DNA of 25,706 nucleotides. It comes from a virus. How positions within the stretch are numbered: position 1 is the first letter of the stretch; each line of letters opens with the position of its first letter. The translations under genes were made by a program, and so were the position numbers. Of the stretch, positions 1-7,619 are shown piece by piece. The stretch lies in IMG/VR virus record IMGVR_UViG_3300027909_000059, positions 1 to 25,706 of that record; one strand, 5' to 3'. The notes below the pieces were generated by a model. The model had not been told where the DNA came from and did no database searches. It was given only the letters and a program-made list of their open reading frames with translations.

Positions 1-519
1 GCACAGGCTACCTATGCTGTTGCACACAAGAATGGGTATAATCCTCACTACAAGAGTAGTTTCTCAACATTTGAGGACCTTGTATTGGCTTCACGTGAAT
101 CGTTGACTAGAGAGGGAATTTCAGTGACTCAGTATATTGAGTCTACTGAAGATGGAAAAGATTACCTTATAACGATCCTTATGCATATCTCAAGTCAGAG
201 TATTAAGAGTAAGATGATCATTGCAGTGAAAGACAGAACTGATGTACAGAAGTTCGGCAGTGCTCTTACCTATTTAAAGAGGTATTTGTACGCAGCGATC
301 TGCGGGATAGCAACCTCAGAACACGATGAAGATGGAAACGACACAATACAAGAGAACGTTATTACTGACAAGCAGGCAGCGTTATTGCATATGTTGATGA
401 AAGGCGATATGGATCTAGAGGGAAAGATCTGTAAGCATTATAATATTACATCGATCAGAAGTTTGCCGATGAAGTACATGAACCAACTCGTAGAGAAACT
501 TAAACCGAAAGAATCTTAA
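1..519 (+). CDS. erf: ERF-family single-strand annealing protein (5' partial)
   Basis: The reading frame is open from base 1, so the gene begins before the window; the first in-frame start-like codon, a TTG at 85, is not needed as a start. Visible residues begin AQATYAVAHKNGYNPHYKSS, typical of the N-terminal part of ERF-family recombinases, which anneal complementary single strands in phage recombination. The central motif GSALTYLKRYLYAAICGIA followed by an acidic stretch (HDEDGND) matches the conserved ERF core. The C-terminal 50 residues (from ITDKQ to QLVEKLK) form a separate small helical domain often found at the end of phage DNA-binding proteins. It leads the visible plus-strand block, and a second ERF gene lies at 1302. 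Family identity is firm; the in vivo role is inferred. Confidence 0.88.
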   Translation, partial: AQATYAVAHKNGYNPHYKSSFSTFEDLVLASRESLTREGISVTQYIESTEDGKDYLITILMHISSQSIKSKMIIAVKDRTDVQKFGSALTYLKRYLYAAICGIATSEHDEDGNDTIQENVITDKQAALLHMLMKGDMDLEGKICKHYNITSIRSLPMKYMNQLVEKLKPKES

Positions 520-522
520 CAT

Positions 523-930
523 ATGCCACAAATTGATTTAGCAGCCCAAACATCATCCATAGAAACTAATTATAAAAACTTAATAGATAAGTTATTTCTT
601 CTCATAGAAAAAATAAAGCATATTGATGAATTAGGAGAAAAAAACATACCAGAAGAATTATCAACGGAGATGAGTAATACTATCAACCAGGTTCTTTTCT
701 GCTCTGTATTTATAATGTCTCATTATGAAAGTGCTATAGAAATTATTAATTTTTATAATATTGCCAGAGAAACTTTACCAGTAAAATATTATATGGATAA
801 TGTAGATGCTTTGATCAATCGAGCTAGGAAAATTCACGGAGAAAATAAAAAATCAAAAATATATAAAAATTCAAAAGAGTACGAATCTGACCTGCAGTTA
901 GTAGAAAAACTAAAACCCAAGGAGCAATAA
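523..930 (+). CDS. Hypothetical protein, AT-rich gene
   Basis: ORF of 135 residues starting at ATG 523, three bases after the ERF stop, with only a weak purine-rich ribosome binding site, so translation is probably coupled to the upstream gene. The product is mostly helical, lysine- and isoleucine-rich, with no signal peptide or clear membrane segment. I do not recognise a family. Its last residues, QLVEKLKPKEQ, nearly equal the end of the upstream ERF protein (QLVEKLKPKES), although the DNA has diverged. The gene looks more AT-rich than its ERF neighbours, which hints at a separate origin. The middle part (FIMSHYESAIEIINFY) resembles FIVMYQKQCHFMDFY in the next gene, so the two may be diverged duplicates. 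The gene is well supported; the function is unknown. Confidence 0.75.
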   Translation: MPQIDLAAQTSSIETNYKNLIDKLFLLIEKIKHIDELGEKNIPEELSTEMSNTINQVLFCSVFIMSHYESAIEIINFYNIARETLPVKYYMDNVDALINRARKIHGENKKSKIYKNSKEYESDLQLVEKLKPKEQ

Positions 931-931
931 T

Positions 932-1282
932 ATGGATCTGAAGTTTAATATAAAAGAGTTAGAAGCATTTCATAAATTTGTATCAGGAAAAGAAAAAAGT
1001 TTAGAAGAGCTCCTCAACAAATTGTATGAGGATGATCAAGACGCCTCTCAAAAAGATAGTCGTTTGTTAAAACAAAAAGCAGATGAGTTGGCTGAGATAG
1101 CGATGTTTTTCATAGTGATGTACCAAAAACAGTGTCATTTTATGGATTTCTATACTGATTTAATAAAAAATTCTCCCGGAATGGAAGATCCAGAGTTTAG
1201 AAACGCCGCAGAGAATGTTACTAACCATTTTGTAACAGTCTTTAAAGAAAACAAAAAATTGGAACTGCAACCGTCGACATAA
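932..1282 (+). CDS. Hypothetical protein, AT-rich gene
   Basis: ORF of 116 residues with ATG at 932, one base after the previous stop, preceded by a good AAGGAG site at the end of the upstream gene. The protein is predicted helical and charged (many K and E), starting MDLKFNIKELEAFHKFVSGK. It has no recognisable catalytic motif, signal peptide or convincing membrane span. It shares weak similarity and a similar ENKK tail region with the preceding protein. The gene ends in a pair of GTCGAC palindromes (1272-1277 and 1283-1288) that straddle its stop codon. It sits between two ERF genes, so a role in replication or recombination is possible but is only inferred from position. Confidence 0.75.
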   Translation: MDLKFNIKELEAFHKFVSGKEKSLEELLNKLYEDDQDASQKDSRLLKQKADELAEIAMFFIVMYQKQCHFMDFYTDLIKNSPGMEDPEFRNAAENVTNHFVTVFKENKKLELQPST

Positions 1283-1301
1283 CGTCGACAGAAGGATATT
1301 A

Positions 1302-1997
1302 GTGAGTGAATGCATCTGTAAGAATAAAAAAGATAAACTCTATGAGGCGTTAGCGAAAACAAAACTTGAGTATCGTAATGTAACCTTCAATAGAGTTAAC
1401 TCCTTCAACAAACAGGTCTACGCAGATCTTGATATCATCCAGAAAAGTACCAACAAAGCATTAGCAAATAATGGCTTGGTATTTATTCAAGAACCTCGTG
1501 ATGAAGATGGTACGACATTCCTCTATTCAACACTCGGTCATGCAAGTGGTCAAGAGATCATCTGCAAAAGCCGCTTAATCGTTCCAGGTTACACGGGAGC
1601 TAAGTCAGACAACCAACGCTTTGGCGAATCACTTGCGTATCTTAAAAGGCATGTAGCGCAGTGTATGCTTGGGGTGGTTGCCAATAACGATCCAGAAGAT
1701 AATGATGATGCAGATGCCTCAGAAACTCAATACGCTAACGAATCACGCAGATCGATGGCAGGTGATGAGAAAGCAGCACATGTTGATCAGGGAATATTTA
1801 CTGAAAAGATAACCAGAGAACAGCTTGATGAACTTTATTATGAGCTACAGGATTATCCTATCATGGCTGAGAGCCTCAAGAAGGCATTAGAGATATCCCA
1901 TTTATCAGATGTTCCTAAGGCTAAATATACCTCCCAGATGCAGCATATTAGAAGACAGAAAATAGCTCTGATGAACTCGCCACGCAAAGAATGGTAA
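1302..1997 (+). CDS. erf: Second ERF-family single-strand annealing protein
   Basis: Protein of 231 residues. The start is GTG at 1302, supported by GAAGGA at 1291-1296 with five bases of spacing. The N-terminal half (KLYEALAKTKLEYRNVTFN, then the motif KSTNKALANNGLVFIQEP) and the core GESLAYLKRHVAQCMLGVVA followed by the acidic run NNDPEDNDDAD fit the ERF single-strand annealing family. The C-terminal 60 residues (from ITREQLDELYYEL) look like the same kind of small helical tail domain as in the first ERF gene. The two ERF proteins share the layout but differ widely in sequence, so they are ancient paralogues or separately acquired genes. It is the last gene of the plus-strand block and faces the late operon convergently. 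Confidence 0.87.
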   Translation: MSECICKNKKDKLYEALAKTKLEYRNVTFNRVNSFNKQVYADLDIIQKSTNKALANNGLVFIQEPRDEDGTTFLYSTLGHASGQEIICKSRLIVPGYTGAKSDNQRFGESLAYLKRHVAQCMLGVVANNDPEDNDDADASETQYANESRRSMAGDEKAAHVDQGIFTEKITREQLDELYYELQDYPIMAESLKKALEISHLSDVPKAKYTSQMQHIRRQKIALMNSPRKEW

Positions 1998-2040
1998 ATG
2001 TTTCTGTGTGAAATGAGTGTAATTTTTATAAATTATACTG

Positions 2041-2069
2041 TTGACAGATAAGTCTTATTGTAGTACCAT
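2041..2069 (+). promoter_or_regulatory. Possible sigma70-type promoter
   Basis: A perfect TTGACA (2041-2046), 17 bases, then TACCAT (2064-2069; four of six consensus positions), preceded by a very AT-rich stretch. A start near 2076 would give a transcript of about 95 nt ending at the T run at 2166-2170, with no ORF of note. It could also be a chance match upstream of a terminator. Confidence 0.35.
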
Positions 2070-2111
2070 AAGAGGAGTGATTATTTCCTTCTCGGTAATA
2101 ATACATCTGCT

Positions 2112-2146
2112 GAGGCCTCGGTTCGTGTCATAACATCCGAGGCCTC
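2112..2146. terminator. Probable bidirectional terminator between convergent operons
   Basis: A perfect 10-bp inverted repeat, GAGGCCTCGG (2112-2121) and CCGAGGCCTC (2137-2146), with a 15-base loop. It lies between the plus-strand ERF block and the left end of the minus-strand tail operon. On the plus strand it is followed by a moderately T-rich run. The arms contain GAGGCCTC, itself palindromic, so alternative pairings exist. Confidence 0.6.
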
Positions 2147-2170
2147 TCCTTGTTGTTAAAGAGGCTTTTT
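2142..2170 (+). terminator. Alternative intrinsic terminator hairpin overlapping the larger one
   Basis: GCCTCT (2142-2147) can pair with AGAGGC (2160-2165), followed directly by TTTTT (2166-2170). The left arm is also the right arm of the 2112-2146 hairpin, so the two folds exclude each other, as in an attenuator. Confidence 0.45.
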
Positions 2171-2299
2171 GATTAACAGTTCACTGACTGCCTTATTTCT
2201 GCTTTTGTTTGAATTCATTTTATGTGCTATGCCACCTATTATGAATAACATAAGTACTATAGCACATGCCATACGTTTTAATAAAAGATTCATGTCCAT
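2156..2299 (-). CDS. 47-residue single-span membrane protein
   Basis: Short ORF: ATG at 2299 with an AAGGAG site six bases upstream that overlaps the end of the preceding fibre gene; stop at 2156-2158. An alternative ATG lies two codons later. The product has a hydrophobic segment at about residues 10-25 (ACAIVLMLFIIGGIA), bounded by K8/R9 and K27, followed by a basic polar tail ending LLIKKPL. It is the last gene of the long minus-strand operon, directly before the convergent terminator. Small membrane proteins at the end of tail operons are often lysis proteins such as holins or spanin parts, but nothing here proves that; no endolysin is visible in the window. Confidence 0.6.
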   Translation of the reverse strand: MDMNLLLKRMACAIVLMLFIIGGIAHKMNSNKSRNKAVSELLIKKPL

Positions 2300-2311
2300 A
2301 CAAAACTCCTT

Positions 2312-3544
2312 CTAGACGTAATAAAGTCCTTGGATAAGCATACTGTGATAAACGCTTGGCGTATTTATAAATAAAGTACTGGTGATAGCAAAAGCATTTC
2401 CTGATGATAAATTATTAAGTTGTGCCTGAATAGACATCGTTGTGGTTCCCGCCACAAATCTACACCATGTATACTGATTACTCCCTAAACTATTAAGTCT
2501 ATTTTCACCCCATCCTGCTGTTTCCATGAAAAATGATCCATGAGCATTAGAAACAGTAAATGGTAATCCAGATATGGTAGCAGCTAATCCTCCTGTAGAA
2601 CCTGAATATTGTGGACTTATATAAATATTTATAAATACAATACTCCCCATGCGTACATACCAACCATATCTATTACCAGCAAAATAACTAATCCCAGAAG
2701 ATGAACCGCCCAAAAGTAAAGAGGGCGTAAAGGTACCGTTTGAATAATTCGGTAATGCACCACTTCCCGTGCCAGTTATAGTTACGGTGCTTCCTGCAGC
2801 AGATATGGATGTTCCCGTGCCAGAAGCAAAAGTTATAACGCCCGCAGCAGGAGTAGCGGTTCCCGTCGCAGGACTCGTTATATAACTTTGAGCAATATTA
2901 GAGCCAGCAGTTACCGTAACGGTCGAACCCGCACCACTGGTAGAAATAGAGTTAGAACCATATATATTCAATACACCAGCAACCGGAACTGCTGTACCAG
3001 CCTGGGTTAAGAATGATGTTGCATTGGCTCCTGATTGAGAAATGGTCAATGTTGAAGTACCGGGATTACCGGCAACAGAGATCGTTCCCGCACCAAGTAT
3101 GTTAATATTACCGGCTGTTTCGCCAACAGCACCGCCACTATTGCCAGTTAATGTTAACGCAGCACCACCACCGATAGCGCTCATCGTTAACGTAGAAGTG
3201 CCTGGATTACCCGTTATATTTACCGTGGTACCATCACCTACTACATTGATATTACCAGATAAGGGTAATACCAAGCCACCAGAGTTACCGGTTAATGAAA
3301 GCAATCCAGTACCTGATCCTTGTACCTGTATCCAGGTAGCGGTCAAACCATTTGTTACTGCAAGATACCATATGGAATTGTCAGAAGTATTAAGCCACCA
3401 ATCACCACGATTAAATTCACGAGCATCATCTACCGTAGGAGCTGAAGAAGCCATGGTAAAGTTGGTAGGTTGAACAGCATTGGCACCAATATATGACAAG
3501 GGTGTAAATCCATTAAGTCGTTGATTCTGATTATTACTAGACAT
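2312..3544 (-). CDS. Tail fibre / receptor-binding protein, paralogue 3 of 3
   Basis: Protein of 410 residues. Residues 8-20 (QRLNGFTPLSYIG) and the following WWLNTSDNSIWYLA region form an N-terminal attachment domain shared with the two genes upstream. The middle (about 80-270) is built from glycine-, serine- and threonine-rich beta modules: two copies of an LTGNSGG...GNINxxG...GNPGTSTLT unit, then two of an S(F/Y)xTxxGTAxPxAGV unit. The last ~145 residues begin YSNGTFTPSLLLGG and contain a G-x-Y-x-x-x-G-S-I-V-F pattern typical of globular heads on phage fibres that bind the cell surface. The RBS is AGGAG upstream of ATG 3544. Fibre assignment is firm by architecture; the receptor is unknown. 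Confidence 0.8.
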   Translation of the reverse strand: MSSNNQNQRLNGFTPLSYIGANAVQPTNFTMASSAPTVDDAREFNRGDWWLNTSDNSIWYLAVTNGLTATWIQVQGSGTGLLSLTGNSGGLVLPLSGNINVVGDGTTVNITGNPGTSTLTMSAIGGGAALTLTGNSGGAVGETAGNINILGAGTISVAGNPGTSTLTISQSGANATSFLTQAGTAVPVAGVLNIYGSNSISTSGAGSTVTVTAGSNIAQSYITSPATGTATPAAGVITFASGTGTSISAAGSTVTITGTGSGALPNYSNGTFTPSLLLGGSSSGISYFAGNRYGWYVRMGSIVFINIYISPQYSGSTGGLAATISGLPFTVSNAHGSFFMETAGWGENRLNSLGSNQYTWCRFVAGTTTMSIQAQLNNLSSGNAFAITSTLFINTPSVYHSMLIQGLYYV

Positions 3545-3553
3545 ATGGAACTC

Positions 3554-4777
3554 CTAAATTAAATAACAACCAGAAACGGTAAATGTAGAACCATTTTGTA
3601 GATTATTTGATATGAAAAATGGCGCTGATTTAGCACCTGCTCCCAAAAACGATCCAGTGTAAGGGTTACCCATGACAAGACCAGCACCAAATATAACATA
3701 CCAATAAAGAATATTACCGACTGGTATATTATATTGATAACTCGTTATAGGAGTTGAAAAAGTAACTTGAGGACTCCCATAAGCAGCAGGATAAGAAGGG
3801 ACGGTAAACGGAAGTCCACTAAGAATTGTGGTGCCAACAATAGTAGGAGCCCACGTTGCTATAGCAATATCAATCTGAACAAAAACAAAATTACCTATCT
3901 GAACATATTGACCATTTTGACGTGTATAAGTAATACCTGCAGTACCTGCAGAGGTCCTTAAAATCGGTACAAATGATCCTGTTGAATAAGTAGGAGTCGC
4001 ACCACCACTACTTGTTATGGTCACCGTACTTCCCGCTGCTGACATGGTAATGCCACCAGCTCCTGCAAAAGTTAATACGCCAGCTGCTGGTATCGCCGTT
4101 CCCGTAGCTGGACTCGTTTTATAACTTTGTGATAATGTTCCACCTGCTACCACGGTGACAGTAGATCCTACACCAGTCGTTGATAGTCCATTTGATCCAT
4201 TGATGGTAAGAGCGCCTGCAACAGGTATTGCTGTGCCAGATTGAGTAGGAAATGACTGAGCAACAATACCACTTTGACTTACTGTCAACGTCGAAGTTCC
4301 TGGATTACCCGCAACAGATATGGGCGCTGTACCAATGATATTTATGTTACCCATAGTCGGGCCTACTGCGCCACCACTATTACCAGTGAGTGTACTCGTC
4401 GCTGGCGCACCGACAGCAGATATCGTCAACGTACTTGTTCCTGGATTACCCGCAATATTCATTGATACCCCATCACCAACAACATTAATGTTGCCAAGTG
4501 TTGGTGGTACGGGACCACCGGTGTTTGCTGTTAACGTTTCAACAGCACCACTCATGGCAGATACATTAATCCACGTAGCAGATCCATTAGTAAGCGCTGC
4601 CAAATAAAATAAACTGTTTGTATCCGTATTAAGCCACCAGGTACCCAAATAAAAATTATTAAAATCGGTCGTTAATGGATCTCTGGGTAGTTTTATAAAA
4701 TCAGTAGGTTGATATGCATCAACACCTAGATATGATAAAGGATTGAGACCATTCAATCGTTGATTCACTCGTGACAT
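3554..4777 (-). CDS. Tail fibre / receptor-binding protein, paralogue 2 of 3
   Basis: Protein of 407 residues with the same plan as its neighbours: N-terminal QRLNGLNPLSYLG, a WWLNTDTNSLFYLA segment, beta modules (LTANTGGPV, then LTGNSGGAV, each ending GNPGTSTLT) and a C-terminal head starting YSTGSFVPILRTS with the segment GQYVQIGNFVFVQIDIAI. The head differs much more from its paralogues than the stalk does, which is the usual sign of receptor-binding variation. The RBS GGAGAG precedes ATG 4777. The ten-base gap to the next gene suggests cotranslation from one long mRNA. Confidence 0.8.
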   Translation of the reverse strand: MSRVNQRLNGLNPLSYLGVDAYQPTDFIKLPRDPLTTDFNNFYLGTWWLNTDTNSLFYLAALTNGSATWINVSAMSGAVETLTANTGGPVPPTLGNINVVGDGVSMNIAGNPGTSTLTISAVGAPATSTLTGNSGGAVGPTMGNINIIGTAPISVAGNPGTSTLTVSQSGIVAQSFPTQSGTAIPVAGALTINGSNGLSTTGVGSTVTVVAGGTLSQSYKTSPATGTAIPAAGVLTFAGAGGITMSAAGSTVTITSSGGATPTYSTGSFVPILRTSAGTAGITYTRQNGQYVQIGNFVFVQIDIAIATWAPTIVGTTILSGLPFTVPSYPAAYGSPQVTFSTPITSYQYNIPVGNILYWYVIFGAGLVMGNPYTGSFLGAGAKSAPFFISNNLQNGSTFTVSGCYLI

Positions 4778-4794
4778 ATACTATCTCTCCTTTA

Positions 4795-6000
4795 TTACAT
4801 AAAATACATGCCATAAAATGTAAATGATGTAGTACTTAAAAAGTGATTTGTTTGTACAATACCCCCAGCCACCAGTGGGCCCCCATATCGTAACGTTCCT
4901 GTCGTAGCACCAGGAGTAAATCTAACCCAAAAATATGTCGTTCTTCCTGCTGCAAAAAGAACATTGCTCACTGGCGTTAAAATATTAAATTGATGACTAT
5001 CCATAAAAGAAGTAACCACATTAGATACCGTAAATGGCAAATCTTCAATCAACACATTATTAATAGGTGCTGGCCATCCTGTTAGAGTAATGTTCGCGGT
5101 AACATACACCATAGTACCTATTTGTGTATAAATACCCAGTTGCTTTGAATAGGTTATACCGGCTCTATTACCATTAATAGATAGTGCCGGAGTCCAGTTA
5201 CCCGTTGAGTAGGAAGGAACCCCCCCTCCAGTTACACTAAATGTTACGGTACTGCCTGCAGCAGAAGCAGTTGAGTTAGCCCCTGAGGCGAACGTTAGCA
5301 CTCCTGCAGCCGGCACCGCTACGCCGGTCGCAGGGCTGGTGATAAAACTTTTTGCTAACGCAGAACCACCAATAACCGTAACCGTATTCCCGACACCCAT
5401 CGTTGATAATCCATTGGAACCATTAACAGTCAAGACACCCGCTACTGGTGTCGCAGTCCCTGCTTGGGTAATAAATGAATTAGCAACCGCACCCGATTGC
5501 GTAATAGTAAGCGTAGAAGTACCAGGATTACCTGCAATGGAGAGGGTACCAGTACCAACTAAATTTATATTGTCCGCTGTAGGAAAAACCGGACCGCCCG
5601 TATTACCAGTTAATGAACTGATCACTGATGATCCAATAGCAGAAACGGTTAGCGTATTAGTTCCAGGATTACCTATTACGAGTACCGTAGTAACATCTCC
5701 CACAAGATTAATATTGCCAGCTGTTGGGCTGACGGGGCCACCACTGTTACCCGTTAATGTTTGTATACCAGGAACAGATGAAGATATATTAATCCACGAA
5801 GCAACCCCATTACGTAATGATGCTAAATAAAAAAGAGAGGTCGTAGCGCTATTAAGCCACCACGAACCTACATACACATTCCTATTATCACTCGTCTCTG
5901 GATTCCTTGGTTGTATAACGATATTCGTTGGCTGAACCGCATCAAACCCAAGATAGGATAATGGGTTTAAACCATTCAATCGTTGATCTATCTTAGGCAT
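4795..6000 (-). CDS. Tail fibre / receptor-binding protein, paralogue 1 of 3
   Basis: Protein of 401 residues; first of the three tandem fibre paralogues in transcription order. N-terminal QRLNGLNPLSYLGFDAVQPT is nearly the same as in the next gene downstream. It is followed by WWLNSATTSLFYLASLRNG, the LTGNSGGPVSPTAGNINLVG module twice, the two S-F-I-T modules and a head beginning YSTGNWTPALSING with the segment GIYTQIGTMVYVTANITLTG. The RBS AAGGA lies before ATG 6000. Such fibres normally trimerise through the beta stalk and bind a host surface sugar or protein through the head; this is inferred from the architecture. Confidence 0.8.
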   Translation of the reverse strand: MPKIDQRLNGLNPLSYLGFDAVQPTNIVIQPRNPETSDNRNVYVGSWWLNSATTSLFYLASLRNGVASWINISSSVPGIQTLTGNSGGPVSPTAGNINLVGDVTTVLVIGNPGTNTLTVSAIGSSVISSLTGNTGGPVFPTADNINLVGTGTLSIAGNPGTSTLTITQSGAVANSFITQAGTATPVAGVLTVNGSNGLSTMGVGNTVTVIGGSALAKSFITSPATGVAVPAAGVLTFASGANSTASAAGSTVTFSVTGGGVPSYSTGNWTPALSINGNRAGITYSKQLGIYTQIGTMVYVTANITLTGWPAPINNVLIEDLPFTVSNVVTSFMDSHQFNILTPVSNVLFAAGRTTYFWVRFTPGATTGTLRYGGPLVAGGIVQTNHFLSTTSFTFYGMYFM

Positions 6001-6011
6001 AATAGTTCCTT

Positions 6012-7598
6012 TTATGTTGATGCTATCATATACGCAAAACTAATTGTTATGGTGTTATCATTAGCAGCATTACCTGATATTTCTGTTGCTATCGGTTGGT
6101 ATACAACTACAGTTTTATTAGCAGTACTAGTTATAGCAGTAGGATTAGTTAGAGTAATGCCACCCAGTTGAAATTTTGAACTTGTAGAAACTATGAGAGC
6201 AGTAGTTAAAGCATCAGTACTAGAAGAAACAAGCAGTCCTGCACCATCCGTATATTTTAATACAATAGTTTGAGATGCAGCGGCGGTAAAAGCACTCGTT
6301 CCACCATAATTTAATGTACCTACCTGTTGAACTCCAATAATTGACAGTCCAGCACCCGGAGCTGCTAATATTTGAATAGGTGTTGCGTGAAGATTTTTTA
6401 TTTGAGAATTAGTTAAAGTTAAAGTAACAACTTTAACAACTCCAGAGGGAGCAGCAGCAGCTTGAAAACTTGGCGCCGTACCAGCAGCATTTGCTGTTAA
6501 AACAAATCCTGCTGTACCGGTAACCGTTGAAATTACCCCTGTACTACTTGTTACTAATGCTCCTTCAGCAAATGCTGGTATTTTAATTCCACCACTTCCT
6601 GATTGAAGATTCGTCGTTGACGTTGTATTAGTGCTACCAAGAGTAATAGTCTTAACAGCAGCACCTGTTCCTAGATTGACTGTTGTCGCTGATGCATCAG
6701 TTGATACACCAAGTGTTCCTGTTCCAGAATTTATCGTTAATGTACCATTCGTACTCGTAACTGCTAATGCACCTGAACCACTTTGAACAGTCGTAGCAGA
6801 AGTAGAGTTAGTGCTACCAAGAGTAACGCCTTTCACTGCAGCACCAGTTGCAAGACTCACCGTCGTTGCTGATGCATCAGTAGAAATACCAAGTGCACCA
6901 GTTCCGGAATTTATGGTGAGAGCACCATTAGTTGACGTAACATTAAGCGCTCCAGATCCGCTTTGTACTGTGGTAGCAGACGTTGAATTGGTACTTCCGA
7001 GTGTCACTCCTTTAACGGCAGCACCTGTTCCTAAGCTTACTGTTGTTGCAGAAGCATCAGTTGAAACACCTAAAGCTCCTGTACCAGAGTTAATAGTAAG
7101 AGCACCGTTGGTTGAAGTTACATTGAGAGCCCCACTACCACTTTGGATAGTTGTAGTAGATGTCGTATTGGTACTACCAAACGTGGAAGTCTTAACCCCA
7201 GCACCAGTACCGATGTTTATGGTTGAAGCAGTTGCATCAGTCGCTAATGACACCGTACCACCATTCGCGGTAATACCCGCAAAGGTAGTGGTAAACGTAG
7301 AAATTAAACCATCAAATGAAAGCCCGGTTGTGCCTCCAGTAAAAATAAATGCTGCACCGACTAATGGTCCGCCGGTATCACCAGTGATAGTAATAGGCGA
7401 TGGTGATCCAGAAGTCCATGTAGGAAGTGCACCTGCACCTGCCGAGGTTAATAGTTGACCGGCTGTACCGAGTCCTACCACATTCTGAAATGGACCAGTA
7501 GCAGTAGTTCCTGCGGTAATAACGGAATATGCCGTAAATGTATTATTTCCTGTTCCCCCTTCTACAACTGGCTGGGGGCTAATTCTTTTATATGCCAA
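6012..7598 (-). CDS. Repetitive tail fibre with 60-residue repeats (TTG start)
   Basis: Protein of 528 residues. The start is TTG at 7598, placed by an AAAGGAG site seven bases upstream and by the sequence MAYKRISPQPVVEGGTG, a common fibre N-terminus. A region of about 210 residues consists of three and a half tandem 60-residue repeats (pattern GTGAAVKGVTLGSTNSTS ... QSGSGALNVTSTNGALTI ... STDASATTV). These should form a long beta-structured shaft. The C-terminal 130 residues (from VVKVVTLTLTNSQIKNLH) are non-repetitive and probably form the tip. It lies between the YadA-like fibre and the three fibre paralogues. No enzyme motif is visible. Confidence 0.78.
   Translation of the reverse strand: MAYKRISPQPVVEGGTGNNTFTAYSVITAGTTATGPFQNVVGLGTAGQLLTSAGAGALPTWTSGSPSPITITGDTGGPLVGAAFIFTGGTTGLSFDGLISTFTTTFAGITANGGTVSLATDATASTINIGTGAGVKTSTFGSTNTTSTTTIQSGSGALNVTSTNGALTINSGTGALGVSTDASATTVSLGTGAAVKGVTLGSTNSTSATTVQSGSGALNVTSTNGALTINSGTGALGISTDASATTVSLATGAAVKGVTLGSTNSTSATTVQSGSGALAVTSTNGTLTINSGTGTLGVSTDASATTVNLGTGAAVKTITLGSTNTTSTTNLQSGSGGIKIPAFAEGALVTSSTGVISTVTGTAGFVLTANAAGTAPSFQAAAAPSGVVKVVTLTLTNSQIKNLHATPIQILAAPGAGLSIIGVQQVGTLNYGGTSAFTAAASQTIVLKYTDGAGLLVSSSTDALTTALIVSTSSKFQLGGITLTNPTAITSTANKTVVVYQPIATEISGNAANDNTITISFAYMIAST
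6580..7225 (-). repeat. About 3.5 tandem 180-bp coding repeats
   Basis: Within the 528-residue fibre gene, motifs such as the run encoding STDASATTV recur every 180 bases (for example around 6690, 6870 and 7050 on the plus strand). Copies 2 and 3 are nearly identical in protein, while copy 1 and the partial copy 4 are more diverged. Boundaries are approximate. Confidence 0.75.
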
Positions 7599-7619
7599 AG
7601 TTTTCTCCTTTGAAATTTA

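Noticed and set aside
1150-1362. Minus-strand 70-residue ORF
   Set aside because: Shadow of the plus-strand genes at 932-1282 and 1302-1997.
6811-7458. Long plus-strand ORF (215 residues) opposite the repetitive fibre gene
   Set aside because: It mirrors the repeats of the minus-strand gene, is rich in P, A and V from antisense low-complexity codons, and lacks a ribosome binding site. Similar antisense ORFs at 3042-3473, 4320-4607, 5339-5830, 8521-8775, 10020-10373 and 10482-10916 were dropped for the same reason.
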